Part shown: positions 52,253 through 61,566 of the stretch, piece after piece
How positions within the stretch are numbered: the first letter of the stretch is position 1
Layout of the letters: each line of letters opens with the position of its first letter
Origin: Planctomycetota bacterium
GTDB taxonomy: Bacteria > Planctomycetota > SZUA-567 > H5-PLA8
Length of the DNA stretch: 64,000 bases
Reading direction: 5' to 3'
Assembly: GCA_015075375.1 (NCBI GenBank)
Contig: JABTUM010000001.1
Location: 553,201 to 617,200 of the forward strand
Notes under the pieces: model-generated
Seen by the model: the letters and a program-made list of their open reading frames with translations, nothing else
The model's database searches: none
Told to the model about the DNA's origin: nothing
Position numbers and translations under genes: made by a program

Positions 52253-53631
52253 AACCGAACCCGGAACCATTCCCAATGCGCCGCCAGACCGCCATTCGAC
52301 CCGCAACGTGCGGCACCGCACGCTTTTTCTCGGTGCTGGGAGTTAGCCTAGGGCAACTATGCGCCTGCCTGCTCCTCCTCGGTTGCACGTACGTGCCCGC
52401 CGAAGAAGAACCCGCCGAGGAACATGCCGATCCGCGACGCCACCACCACCCGCCTCCCAACGGCGAAGCTCAAGTGGAAGCGCCCGACTATTGGAACGGC
52501 GAGCACCTCAGCGGCGACTGGAACGGCGCACGGCAATGGGCCCGCGAACGAGGGCTGGACTTCGAGATCGTCTACACCGGCGAGGTCATGAACCTTACTC
52601 GCGGCGGACGCAACACGCGCGGCGCGACCGAGTACACCGGCACGCCCGACGTGATCGCCGAACTGCATCCCGAACGAATGGGCGGCTGGTCCGGCGGGAC
52701 GTTCTACTTCTGGTTCACCAACGTCCACGGCGCGGGACTCACCGAGAAGCACCTCGGCGATTTTCAGACCGTCAGCAACCTCGAAGTAGAGCCCTTCACG
52801 ACGCTGTACGAATACTGGTACAAGCACGAACTCTGGGACGGGCGTTTCTGGATCAAGGCCGGCAAGTTCGACGCGAACACCGATTTCGCGGCCTCCGACT
52901 ACGGCGGCGAGTTCATCCACTCATCTTTCGGCTATCCGCCTTCGATCGTCTTCGGCACCTATCCCGATACCGGCGTGGGCGTGCAGGCCGGCTACCGCAT
53001 CAACGACTGGGCCTATGTGCAGGCGATGTTTCAAGACGGCGCGCCCAACGCCGATTCGGTGAGCGGGCTGGAGCCGATGTTCGACGGCAAAGGCGGCCAC
53101 GTTTCGATCTTCGAATTCCATTTCACTCCGCCGCAGCTTCCCGAAAAGCTGCCCGGCACGTACCGCTTCGGCGTCTGGCATCACACGGGCGATTTCGAAG
53201 AGATCAACGTGGACCGCGATCCGCCCGAAGAAGTCAGCAGCGGCTACGGGCTCTACGCGATCTTCGACCAGCGCTTGTTCAAGGAACGCGAGGATCCAGA
53301 GGATGAGCAAGGACTTGGGATGTTCTTTCAGTACGCCTGGGCGCCGCAAGACCGCAGCGAGGCGCAGCACTACCTCGGAGCGGGCCTCGTGTACCGCGGG
53401 GCGATTCCGGGCCGCGACGAGGATGTCGCCGGCGCGGGCATCGCGCACGTGCGCTTCAGCAACCGTTTGAACGAGACGCGCGCGGTCTACGAAACCGCGG
53501 TGGAATTCTTCTACCGCGTGCAGGTGACGCCGTTCCTGTGGCTCCAGCCGCAGCTCAGCTACGTGGACAACCCGTCGGGCACAGGGCGCGACGGGCTGGC
53601 CGCAGGGTTGCGCTTCGAGGTGAATTTTTAA
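52249..53631 (+). CDS. OprB-like outer-membrane porin with His-rich N-terminus
   Basis: 460 residues. The first ~50 residues include a hydrophobic signal and LLLLGCTY lipobox-like site; then HADPRRHHHPPP, a His cluster likely to bind metal. The remainder is a carbohydrate-selective porin type barrel (DYWNGEHLSGDWNGARQWARERGLDFEIVYTGEVM; FGTYPDTGVGVQAGYRINDWAYVQAMFQDG; C-terminal aromatic GLRFEVNF). In this operon it probably admits divalent metal or a metal complex across the outer membrane rather than sugars (inference). Confidence 0.8.
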   Translation: MKPNPEPFPMRRQTAIRPATCGTARFFSVLGVSLGQLCACLLLLGCTYVPAEEEPAEEHADPRRHHHPPPNGEAQVEAPDYWNGEHLSGDWNGARQWARERGLDFEIVYTGEVMNLTRGGRNTRGATEYTGTPDVIAELHPERMGGWSGGTFYFWFTNVHGAGLTEKHLGDFQTVSNLEVEPFTTLYEYWYKHELWDGRFWIKAGKFDANTDFAASDYGGEFIHSSFGYPPSIVFGTYPDTGVGVQAGYRINDWAYVQAMFQDGAPNADSVSGLEPMFDGKGGHVSIFEFHFTPPQLPEKLPGTYRFGVWHHTGDFEEINVDRDPPEEVSSGYGLYAIFDQRLFKEREDPEDEQGLGMFFQYAWAPQDRSEAQHYLGAGLVYRGAIPGRDEDVAGAGIAHVRFSNRLNETRAVYETAVEFFYRVQVTPFLWLQPQLSYVDNPSGTGRDGLAAGLRFEVNF

Positions 53632-53683
53632 CCGTAGGCTTCGCGGGCGAACGAACCGCTTGGAAAAATAGAGGAGTCGAACC

Positions 53684-54577
53684 GTGATCCGAATGATGCT
53701 CTCGATCCTGCTCTGCGTACTGGCCTTGGGCGTAGGAGCCGAAGAAGCCGCGCAGACGCCGCGCAAGAAGCTCGTCGTCTGCTCCACCACGCAGGTCGCC
53801 GATTTCGCGCGCCAAGTGGCCGGCGATCACCTGAAAGTGCAGTGCATCCTCGCGCCGGGCGCCGACCCGCACCTGTACGAGCCCAAGCCCGGCGACGCGC
53901 GTATGGTCCAGCAATGCGATCTGGTGCTCCAGAACGGGCTGGGCCTGGAAGGCAAGAACTGGATGGCCACGCTGGCCCAAGACGCGGCCAAGCCCGTCGT
54001 GACGCTTACCGACGGCATCAAGCCGCTCAAACTGGAGGAAGCAGGCGCGGCGCACGACGATCCGCACGCTTGGTTCACGCCGGCCAATGCCGCGGTGTAC
54101 GTCCGCAACACGCTGGCGGCGCTTTCGAAGCTCGAGCCCGCGCACGCGGCCGCGTTCGAAGCGCGCGCGCAGCTTTACTTGCAACAACTGCGCGTTCTGG
54201 ACGGCTGGATCAAGGAACAGGTCAATCTGGTACCGAAAGAACAGCGCATCCTCGTCACCAGCCACGACGCCTTTAACTACTTCGCGCAAGAGTACGGCTT
54301 CAAGAACGAAGCGCCCGCCGGCTGGTCCACCGAGGGCGAGATCACGCCCGACGCCCGGCAACGCGTGGTCCGCTCCATTTCCGGCTTCAACGTGAAGGCG
54401 ATCTTCGTCGAGACGAGCGTCAATCCGAAGGTGATCGAAGACATCGCGCGGGAAGCGGGCGTGAAAAAGGGCGGCGAACTATACTCCGATTCGATGGGCG
54501 CGGCGGGCACGGCCGGCGAAACCTACATCGGCATGATGCGCGAAAACGTTTTGACCATCGTGAACGCGCTTAAGTAA
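53684..54577 (+). CDS. Metal ABC transporter substrate-binding protein (TroA/ZnuA class)
   Basis: 297 residues with a signal peptide (to about residue 19). It belongs to cluster A-I; the metal ligands are H63 (GADPHLYEP), H128 (DDPHAWF), H194 (TSHDAFNYF) and D269 (YSDSMG). The His at the third position is the TroA/ZnuA arrangement (Zn/Mn), not the Glu of PsaA. Delivers metal to the permease in the next genes. Start preceded by GAGGAG. Confidence 0.9.
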   Translation: MIRMMLSILLCVLALGVGAEEAAQTPRKKLVVCSTTQVADFARQVAGDHLKVQCILAPGADPHLYEPKPGDARMVQQCDLVLQNGLGLEGKNWMATLAQDAAKPVVTLTDGIKPLKLEEAGAAHDDPHAWFTPANAAVYVRNTLAALSKLEPAHAAAFEARAQLYLQQLRVLDGWIKEQVNLVPKEQRILVTSHDAFNYFAQEYGFKNEAPAGWSTEGEITPDARQRVVRSISGFNVKAIFVETSVNPKVIEDIAREAGVKKGGELYSDSMGAAGTAGETYIGMMRENVLTIVNALK

Positions 54578-54604
54578 TTCCGTTCGGCTGGCGGAGGCGA
54601 AACG

Positions 54605-55144
54605 ATGCGGCTGGCTTTGGTGGCGGCGATCTGGGCAATCCTGGTGGGCGGCGTCCACGGGTACTTGCATCTGCGCACCGACGCGCGGCCCGCGCCGGAC
54701 GCACGCTTCGAACGCGCCGAGGCGGCGGGCCGCTACGAACTGGAGGTCACGGCGAGCTTCTCCTGGCGCGCGGAAGACGCCGCACCCGATCCGTTCGCGC
54801 TGAAGGCCGCAACCTCCGCCGCACCTCCGCTCGCGTTCAAGCTCGATGGTCAGGACCTGCCTGTCTGGTCGCAACCGCTCGAAGCCGGCCAACCGGTGCG
54901 CACCGCTCCCCTGCCCGGGGTCAAGACCGGGATCGTCGAGTTTCTGGTGCGCGCGGCCCCCCCGCCGGACGAAGCGCAGCGCCGCCATGCGCTGCGCTTG
55001 CGCCTTCTGCGCGACGGCGAAGCGCTCGACGAGCGCACCTTCTGGACCGAACCCGGCTTGGGGCTGACCGCCACCTTTGCGGTGCGCGTCGATCCGGCGC
55101 AGGGCCCCTGGCGCGCGGAAGGGCACGAACACGATGGACACTGA
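54605..55144 (+). CDS. Membrane-anchored protein of the metal operon, unknown
   Basis: 179 residues. One N-terminal hydrophobic helix (LALVAAIWAILVGGVHGYLHL), then a beta-rich periplasmic domain and a His-containing end (EGHEHDGH). It overlaps the ABC ATPase start by 11 nt. A metallochaperone-like role is possible but there is no recognised family. Confidence 0.6.
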   Translation: MRLALVAAIWAILVGGVHGYLHLRTDARPAPDARFERAEAAGRYELEVTASFSWRAEDAAPDPFALKAATSAAPPLAFKLDGQDLPVWSQPLEAGQPVRTAPLPGVKTGIVEFLVRAAPPPDEAQRRHALRLRLLRDGEALDERTFWTEPGLGLTATFAVRVDPAQGPWRAEGHEHDGH

Positions 55145-55949
55145 CGCGCTAAAGGAGCGCCGCGATCCACCTGCGGCCGAACTCGAACCCAAGCCGCCGT
55201 CGCCCGCGATCGAGGTCGAGCACCTGACCGTGAGCTACGGGCCCAAGCCGGCGCTCTTGGACGCTTCGGTCTCCATCGCGCGCGGGCATCTGGTCGGGAT
55301 CATCGGACCCAACGGCGCCGGCAAAAGCACCTTCATCAAGGCGGTGCTGGGCTTCATTCCCGTCGATTTCGGAATCGTCCGCGTGCTGGGCATTCCCGCT
55401 TCCGAAGCGCGCGGCAAGGTTGCGTACGTGCCGCAGCGCGGATCGGTGGATTGGGACTTCCCGATCACCGTGAAGGACGTGGTCCTGATGGGCCGGTACG
55501 GCAAGCTCCCGTTCTGGCGGGATCCGGGGCGCGAGGACTGGAAGGCCGTGCGCGAGGCGTTGGAGACGGTGCGCATGGCGGAGTTCATCGACCGGCAGAT
55601 CGGACAGCTCTCGGGCGGGCAGCAGCAGCGCGTCTTTATGGCCCGCGCGCTGGCGCAGGCCGGCGAAGTGCTCCTCCTCGACGAACCATTCGCGGGTGTC
55701 GACGCCGCGACCGAGAGCGCCCTGCTGGACGTGCTGCGCCGCGCGCGCGAGCAGGGGCGCACGCTGGTGGTCGTGCACCACGATCTGGCCACCGCCGGCG
55801 AATACTTCGACCGCCTGCTCCTGCTCAAGCAGCGCGTCGTCGCCTACGGCACGCCCGAACAGGTCCTGCGCGAGGATCTGCTCAGCGAAGTGTACGAAGG
55901 CACGCTCAAAATTTTCCGCAGCCTGCAGCCCAAGGAGACGGGCGCATGA
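55134..55949 (+). CDS. Metal ABC transporter ATPase
   Basis: 271 residues. Walker A GPNGAGKST (58-66), signature LSGGQ (159-163), Walker B VLLLDEP (179-185), and VHHDL H-loop. Sequence between matches the ZnuC/MntB/TroB subgroup (VPQRGSVDWDFPITVKDVVLMGRYGK). ATGA overlap with the permease gene. Confidence 0.92.
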   Translation: MDTDALKERRDPPAAELEPKPPSPAIEVEHLTVSYGPKPALLDASVSIARGHLVGIIGPNGAGKSTFIKAVLGFIPVDFGIVRVLGIPASEARGKVAYVPQRGSVDWDFPITVKDVVLMGRYGKLPFWRDPGREDWKAVREALETVRMAEFIDRQIGQLSGGQQQRVFMARALAQAGEVLLLDEPFAGVDAATESALLDVLRRAREQGRTLVVVHHDLATAGEYFDRLLLLKQRVVAYGTPEQVLREDLLSEVYEGTLKIFRSLQPKETGA

Positions 55950-57481
55950 GCGGCTTGTACGAATTTTTTGCCGAGCCCTTCGCGTACCCTTGGTTCGCCA
56001 AGGCGCTCTTGTCCGGCTGCATCGTGGCCCTGGTCTGTTCGGTGGTCGGCTGCCTGGTGATATTGCGGCGCATGGCCTTCCTGGGCGACGCGCTCTCGCA
56101 TGCCATGATCGCCGGGGTCGGCGCCGGGTATCTCTTCACCAAAGTCGTCTTCGGTTACCGCGCGCACGCGCCCAGTATGCTCATCGGGGCGCTCCTGGCG
56201 GCCGTCCTGACCGTCATGCTGATCAACTTCGTCTCGCGTTCCAGCCGCATCAAGGAAGACGCGAGCATCGGGATCATGTACTGCTTCATCTTCGCCGCGG
56301 GCCTTGTCCTGGTCACGCGCTTCCAGGATCTGATCCACATCCACATCCAGCATTTCCTCGTCGGCGACGTGCTGAGCGTGGCCGACGACGACTTGAAGCT
56401 CGTCGCCTACGTCGCCGCCGCGGTGCTCACCTGCATCGTCGTCTTCTTCCGGCACTTCCAGATCGCCGCGTTCGATCCGGTCATGGCCGCCTCGCTGGGC
56501 TTTAACGTGGGCCTGCTTGATTACCTCTTTACGCTCTGCGTCTCGCTGGTGGTGGTGAGCGCCATCAGCATGGTCGGCGTGATCCTGGTGGTGGGGCTGT
56601 TGATCACTCCCGCGGCGACCGCCTACCTGCTCACCGACCGCTTGAACCGCATGATGGCGCTGGCCGGATTCTTCGGCGTCAGCAGCGTAATCGGCGGTCT
56701 TTACCTGGGCGTGGCGCTCAATTCGTCCGGCGGCGGCTCGATCATGGTCTTCTGCTCGCTGCAGTTCCTGCTCGTGCTGGCGGTCGCGCCGCGCTACGGC
56801 CTCCTGGCGGGCTGGCTGCGGCGCCGCGGCCGCGTGCCGCAGGACCAAGTCGAGGATTTGCTCCGCGCGGTACTCAAGTCCGGCACGGTGCAGCAGCCCG
56901 AACAACTGGCGCAGCAAACCAACCAGCCGCTCCACCGCGTGCAGCGCACGCTCAAAGCCATGCGCAAAGACGGCCTGCTCGAAGAGACCGGCGGCGCCCA
57001 CGCCCTCACCCCCGCCGGACTCACCCAGGCCAAGCGCGTCATGCGCGCGCACCGGCTCTGGGAAACGTATCTCCAGCGCGTCGGCACCCCGGATGCCGAG
57101 ATCGACGCGCGAGCGCACTCGCTGGAACACATCTACGAAGAAGAAGCGATCGACTACCTCGACCACAAGCTCGGTCACCCGCTCACCGATCCGCACGGCA
57201 GCGAGATTCCGGCCGACTTCGTGCATCTGGAGAGCGGGCTTCCGGTGATGCTGAGTCTGCTGCGCAACGAACAGCGCGCGCGCGTAGTCTCGCTGCGCGA
57301 ACCCAGCGCGGGAATCGAACTCAAGGTCGGCGAAACGGTCGTCATGGCCGGGCGCGGCGAGGAAGGAAAGGTCTGGTCGATCCGGCGCGAGGACGGCCGC
57401 GTGCTGCAGCTTCCGCACGAACAGGCCGACCGCGTGATCGTTCAGGTGCTCACGGGCGAAGCGGCGCCCATCAAGGGCTGA
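55946..57481 (+). CDS. Metal ABC permease fused to a DtxR-type regulator
   Basis: 511 residues. Residues 1-290 are an ABC-3 permease with about 8 TM helices (LSHAMIAGVGAG, VVVSAISMVGVILVVGLLITPAATAYLL). Residues ~300-430 are a DtxR-like winged helix plus metal/dimerisation domain (AHRLWETYL...HSLEHIYEE...LGHPLTDPHGSEIP), and ~435-511 a FeoA/SH3-like domain. The fusion places a metal sensor on the transporter's cytoplasmic face. Such fusions are known in a few phyla. The sensor may control transport directly rather than bind DNA, given a separate regulator in the same operon. Confidence 0.92.
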   Translation: MSGLYEFFAEPFAYPWFAKALLSGCIVALVCSVVGCLVILRRMAFLGDALSHAMIAGVGAGYLFTKVVFGYRAHAPSMLIGALLAAVLTVMLINFVSRSSRIKEDASIGIMYCFIFAAGLVLVTRFQDLIHIHIQHFLVGDVLSVADDDLKLVAYVAAAVLTCIVVFFRHFQIAAFDPVMAASLGFNVGLLDYLFTLCVSLVVVSAISMVGVILVVGLLITPAATAYLLTDRLNRMMALAGFFGVSSVIGGLYLGVALNSSGGGSIMVFCSLQFLLVLAVAPRYGLLAGWLRRRGRVPQDQVEDLLRAVLKSGTVQQPEQLAQQTNQPLHRVQRTLKAMRKDGLLEETGGAHALTPAGLTQAKRVMRAHRLWETYLQRVGTPDAEIDARAHSLEHIYEEEAIDYLDHKLGHPLTDPHGSEIPADFVHLESGLPVMLSLLRNEQRARVVSLREPSAGIELKVGETVVMAGRGEEGKVWSIRREDGRVLQLPHEQADRVIVQVLTGEAAPIKG

Positions 57482-58436
57482 TATCGAAGACGGGCGTCAA
57501 GCCTTCGGGAACCGACGGAGTGAACTCGAAGGGCGTATCGCCGATGATGCGCGGCGGCGCGACGATCACGCCCGGCAGCCCCGGGAAGCCCGGCGTCGCG
57601 CCCACCGCCGGCGTGTTGGGAATCACCGGAGCCGGAAGCGGCAGATCGTCGCCCGGATGCGGCTCATCGCCCGTGAAGAGCGGAATCTCGCCCAGCAAAT
57701 CGTTCAGCGCCTCGGTCGGCAGCACCTCCGGGACCGGATCGGTATGCGTCAGGTCGCAGTAATGCGCCTGCTGCCCGGGTTTGTCGAGCACAATAGCCGC
57801 CGAACCGGACAACGCGCCGATCGTTTCAATCCGGCCGTTAACCAGCGTCACGATGGTACAACCGTGCTTGCCGACCTGTTGGGCCTCGCGATGCCGCACG
57901 ACGAAGCTCGAGACCTGCGCCGTCTGCAACTGCATCGCCTGCGTGCGTAATACGAAGCCGCCCGCGTGCGCCACGGGGCTGATTTTTGCGCGCAGCATCC
58001 CGTGGTACAGCGTGAGCGCCGTGCGCACGCCGCGTGTGGTGAGCACCCGTTCGGTCAGCGTCAATCGCGCGTTCGGGCCCAGCACCAGCAGGGAGCCGTC
58101 CATCAGTTGGATCTGCGCGGTGGTCTCTTCGTCGGTCGCCAAGGTATCCAGCGGACGGATGCGCGCCCCGACTGAGACCTCTTCGGATTGGCCGGTTCCG
58201 CGGCGCTGAATCGTGAGCCGCGGTTCGCGCAGCTCGCCCACCAGATCTTCGCCTTGGCGCTCCAGCGTGGGCACCGTGCGCAGCGTGACGACCAAGGCGT
58301 CGGTCAGCGGGATGGCGGGAGCGGCAGGAGCCGTAGGTACGCTTTGCGGCTGGGCTTCGGGCGTTTCGGACTCAGCGCGCGCCAGCGGCAGCGCCAACAA
58401 GGCCAAGCTCCATACAACCCAACCATTCCAGCGCAT
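57471..58436 (-). CDS. Secreted FecR-domain protein
   Basis: 321 residues from ATG 58436: signal peptide VVWSLALLALPLARAES, then a FecR-like domain (VSVGARIRPLDTLATDEETTAQIQLMDGSLLVLGPNARLTL; LYHGMLRAKIS). A Pro-rich tail ends the protein. FecR domains sense or bind polymers and signals in the periplasm. It overlaps the 3' end of the permease gene by 11 bp, tail to tail. Confidence 0.8.
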   Translation of the reverse strand: MRWNGWVVWSLALLALPLARAESETPEAQPQSVPTAPAAPAIPLTDALVVTLRTVPTLERQGEDLVGELREPRLTIQRRGTGQSEEVSVGARIRPLDTLATDEETTAQIQLMDGSLLVLGPNARLTLTERVLTTRGVRTALTLYHGMLRAKISPVAHAGGFVLRTQAMQLQTAQVSSFVVRHREAQQVGKHGCTIVTLVNGRIETIGALSGSAAIVLDKPGQQAHYCDLTHTDPVPEVLPTEALNDLLGEIPLFTGDEPHPGDDLPLPAPVIPNTPAVGATPGFPGLPGVIVAPPRIIGDTPFEFTPSVPEGLTPVFDISP

Positions 58437-58644
58437 GTGCCCACTTCCCGGTTGCAAGTCGAACCGCTTCACGGCTCTACCCTTAGTTCGTCCCAGTGTA
58501 CCGCACCTTGAGCAGAAACCCAAGAGCCAATTGATGCACCATGCGCCACATCGATGCCACATAGACTTGTATGAATCAAACCGCTTGCCAAAGCGAATCG
58601 CCTTAATGCACCTGTGGGACGCGTACTTCCTGCACGCCGATTGC

Positions 58645-58682
58645 TAGGCTTAAGCCTATAAACGTGGTAGAGTTCCACGTTT
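58645..58682. promoter_or_regulatory. Palindrome and hairpin upstream of the FmdB-type gene
   Basis: A perfect 14-bp palindrome TAGGCTTAAGCCTA (58645-58658) is followed by an 8-bp hairpin, AAACGTGG (58660-58667) with CCACGTTT (58675-58682). They lie 46-83 bp before the zinc-ribbon ATG in an otherwise gene-free 291-bp gap. Could be a regulator site or RNA structure. Confidence 0.55.
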
Positions 58683-58727
58683 GGGTCGTTTTGACCGGTC
58701 AGATTCGGCTTTGCGGAGCAACGGGAC

Positions 58728-59024
58728 ATGCCCACCTACGCCTACGAGTGCGCGGCCTGCGGACACGAGTTCGAGAAGTTCGAGAGCATCAAGGCGAAGC
58801 CCAGCAAGGATTGCCCGGCGTGCAAGAAGAAGAAGGCCGAGCGCCAGATTTCGGGCGGCGCGGGCTTCTTGTTCAAAGGCCAGGGCTTCTACACAACCGA
58901 TTATCGCAGCAGCTCTTACAAGGAAGCGGCGAAGAAGGATTCGTCGAGCAGCAGCAGTTGCGGCACGGGCGGCTGCGGCAAGGAAGCCTGCGCCAAGCCG
59001 AGCACCTCCAGCGCCAAGGATTAG
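58728..59024 (+). CDS. FmdB-family zinc ribbon protein
   Basis: 98 residues. N-terminal zinc ribbon with C8, C11, C29 and C32 (CAACGHEFEKFESI...CPACKKKK), the FmdB signature. The C-terminus is Ser-rich with more Cys (CGTGGCGKEACAK). These proteins are often regulatory or chaperone-like; function unproven. Confidence 0.88.
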   Translation: MPTYAYECAACGHEFEKFESIKAKPSKDCPACKKKKAERQISGGAGFLFKGQGFYTTDYRSSSYKEAAKKDSSSSSSCGTGGCGKEACAKPSTSSAKD

Positions 59025-59509
59025 GGCGCTTCAACCGGCAGGCCGGCGGCTTGGTAGGCCGGCCACCCGCCTTCAAACACCTGTGCATCCGGAAAACCGC
59101 GGCTGTCGAGCGCGGCGGCCAAGCGGTCGCCGGTGAGGCAGTCATCGCTGTCGCAAACCACGACCATCAGCCGAGCTCCTGACAAAAAGGGAAAGAGCGC
59201 CTCCAGTTTCTCGTCCAAGGTTTCCGGCGTAACCGCGAAGCCGCCCGCGATTTTTCCTTCGGCGAGAAGCCGTTCGGAGCGCGCATCCAACATCAGTACG
59301 CCGCCTTGGGGAAGCGCTACGCGCAAGCGGGCCGCGTCGATGCGCGGGGCGCGTTCGGGCAGCGCGCCGGGACCGCGCGGATCGGTCAGTGCGATCGGAC
59401 GCGCGGAAAGCGCGTTCGTGCCCAAGCCCAGCGTGACGGCCAATCCCAACAGCAGCGCCGCGCGCTTCGTTTCGCGGCGCCAATCGGGCGCGGCAGGCCC
59501 CTCGCCCAC
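59021..59509 (-). CDS. Membrane-anchored rhodanese-like protein
   Basis: 162 residues. TM helix near 18-36, then a rhodanese-like fold with an active-loop Cys in VVVCDSDDCLTG (C119). The end of the domain (FPDAQVFEGGWPAYQAAGLPVE) is typical. Single-domain rhodaneses move sulfur or act as structural modules. It follows the DUF1573 gene by 4 nt and so shares its operon. Overlaps the end of the FmdB gene by 4 nt. Confidence 0.82.
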   Translation of the reverse strand: MGEGPAAPDWRRETKRAALLLGLAVTLGLGTNALSARPIALTDPRGPGALPERAPRIDAARLRVALPQGGVLMLDARSERLLAEGKIAGGFAVTPETLDEKLEALFPFLSGARLMVVVCDSDDCLTGDRLAAALDSRGFPDAQVFEGGWPAYQAAGLPVEAP

Positions 59510-59513
59510 CGGC

Positions 59514-60746
59514 CTAGGGCGCTCCCAGTTTGGGCGGATGCGCGGGCTTGCTCAGGGGTTCGTGCGTCTGCGGATCCAGCGGCGCCGAAAGCGCGTAAGG
59601 CACGCGCAGTTCCTTGCCGCCCGCCAGTTTGAAGATCAGCTCCCCGTTCAGCGAGCCGTAATGTCGTTCGTACGATTCCTTGAACCTGATCGTTCCTTCC
59701 AGTTGAACCCCTTGGGCCTTGAAGGTGGCTTCCACGGCGCGTCCGGCGGAATCGGCGACCGCATCGACCTGTACGGGCAGGTTGTCCGCGCGGCGCAGAT
59801 AGCACGTCAGCGGCGCGATGCTGCCGTCCGGGCGGCGCATGGCGATGAACGAGAGCGGCTGGACGATCACCTCGCCGCGCACGCTGGCCAGCACCCCCAG
59901 CGGAATGCGCCGCGCCTTCGGGTTGTCCGTTACGATGGTGTACGAGCCCTTAATCAGCCCCGAGCGCTGGCCGGCCTTGAGCGTGACCTCGATCTCGTGC
60001 GCCGCGCCGTTGGCGCCGGGCTTGGGCCGGTGCGCCAGCGCGATCTCGGCCTGCGCGTCCCCTTCGATCTTCAAGACCTTAAACGGCTCCTCGTTGTAGT
60101 GCCGCAGCTCCAGTTTCAGCGTGTTCGCTTGGCCGGCGGCAATCATCCCGAAACTCGCCGACGGCGGTTCGAGCAGCAGTTCGTGATGCACCGTCGCGAC
60201 GACCGTAGGCGTGACGTGCGCCCAAACGGCCTCGTCGGTGCGCACGTAAATCGCGACCCGGTCGGCGTAGCGGCTGGGCAGCGCATGGTAGCTCGCGCGC
60301 AATTCGCAGCTCTCGCCGGGCTCCAGTTTCCGCGCCAAGGGCGAAACGTTGAGGCACCCGCACGAGCCGGCGGCCTCCTTGATCGTGATCGCCTTATCGG
60401 TGGGATTGGAAATCTTGAAGAGCAGCGGGTGATGCGTCTCGGGATCCACCTTGCCCAGATCGATCAGCGGCGGTTCGACGGTAAGCTTCGAGACCGTCGG
60501 CTGTCCGCTGACCGGCTCGTACTTGCCGGGATGCGCGGAAGTGGCGTCGCCGGGTTGCCCCGTGAGCGGCGGCACGAGTTGCTTTTCGGGCGGCGGCAAG
60601 TCGGGCGACTTGGTTTCGGCAACCGCGGGCGGCGGAGGCGGCGCGACCGCCGGTTCAGCGGGCGGCGCCTGCCGGCCCCAGATCACGTACGCCGCCGCCA
60701 ACCCCAGCAGCGCGCCCAGCACGGTAAATCGAAGTCGCTCCGCCAT
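59514..60746 (-). CDS. DUF1573 / ASH-domain membrane protein
   Basis: 410 residues from ATG 60746 (GGAGG about 10 nt upstream). A TM helix (LRFTVLGALLGLAAAYVIW) is followed by a Pro-rich linker and a DUF1573 Ig-like domain with IDLGKVDPETHHPLLFKISNPTDKAITIKEAAGSCGC. The CGC motif is typical. The rest (~200 residues) continues the beta-sandwich pattern. Periplasmic. Common in PVC and Bacteroidetes genomes; function unknown. Confidence 0.85.
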   Translation of the reverse strand: MAERLRFTVLGALLGLAAAYVIWGRQAPPAEPAVAPPPPPAVAETKSPDLPPPEKQLVPPLTGQPGDATSAHPGKYEPVSGQPTVSKLTVEPPLIDLGKVDPETHHPLLFKISNPTDKAITIKEAAGSCGCLNVSPLARKLEPGESCELRASYHALPSRYADRVAIYVRTDEAVWAHVTPTVVATVHHELLLEPPSASFGMIAAGQANTLKLELRHYNEEPFKVLKIEGDAQAEIALAHRPKPGANGAAHEIEVTLKAGQRSGLIKGSYTIVTDNPKARRIPLGVLASVRGEVIVQPLSFIAMRRPDGSIAPLTCYLRRADNLPVQVDAVADSAGRAVEATFKAQGVQLEGTIRFKESYERHYGSLNGELIFKLAGGKELRVPYALSAPLDPQTHEPLSKPAHPPKLGAP

Positions 60747-60848
60747 GCCTGCCGCCGCCTCCACCCCGCACGCGCATGCAAGACGCGCGGCGGGGCCGAT
60801 TCTTAGACGCTCGTTGAACGATCGGGCTTCGGCGGACCCGGCTGTTTC

Positions 60849-61337
60849 CTAAGCCTTGACGGTCGCCTTGACGATCAGGACCGGCTGCTTGGGCTGCGCT
60901 TCGCTGAGCCGCCCCGGCTTTTCCACCGCCACCTTGCGAATCTTGTCGATCACCTCGGTGCCGGCCACGACCTTCCCGAATGCGCAGTACTTGCCGTCGT
61001 CGAGGAAATCGTTGTCCGCCACGTTGATGTAGAACTGCGCCGTGGCGCTGTTGAGGTCGCTGGTGCGGGCCATGGCCAAGCCGTACATGCAGTTCGTCGC
61101 GCCGTTGCCCGACTCGTTCTTGATCGGGGCGCGCGTGGCCTTCTGCTTGCCGCTCTGATCGAAGCCGCCGCCCTGAATCATGAAGCCGTCGATCACGCGG
61201 TGAAAGATCGTCGCGTCGTAATGCTTATCGGTCACGTACTGCAGGAAGTTTTTGACCGTGACCGGAGCCTTGTCCTGGTACAGCTCGGCCTCGAACGAAC
61301 CTTGATTGGTCTCGAAGACCACGACGGGGTTGGCCAT
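60849..61337 (-). CDS. ppiB: Cyclophilin-type peptidyl-prolyl isomerase
   Basis: 162 residues, the normal size. FETNQGSFEAELYQDKAPVTVKNFLQYV, then FHRVIDGFMIQGGGFD with the catalytic Arg, and ATAQFYINVADNDFLD. Cytoplasmic form without a signal peptide. Confidence 0.93.
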   Translation of the reverse strand: MANPVVVFETNQGSFEAELYQDKAPVTVKNFLQYVTDKHYDATIFHRVIDGFMIQGGGFDQSGKQKATRAPIKNESGNGATNCMYGLAMARTSDLNSATAQFYINVADNDFLDDGKYCAFGKVVAGTEVIDKIRKVAVEKPGRLSEAQPKQPVLIVKATVKA

Positions 61338-61566
61338 GACGTTTCTCCTGGGTTAGGCGTTTGAAGCCCCGAATGTAGTGGAAGTTCCGAAAGCCCGCAA
61401 CCGAGAGCCCGAGCCTCATGGTGCGCCGCCGGTAGCCCGTGCCGCATCTCATGCACGAAGCGCAACTCGCAGAGATGCAAAGTCCCGCTCTAAAATCTGT
61501 ATTCATGAAGCGAGTGCCAGACTCTACAAGGGCAAAGCAGCCGCAGGCAGGGCGGAAAGGCATCCG

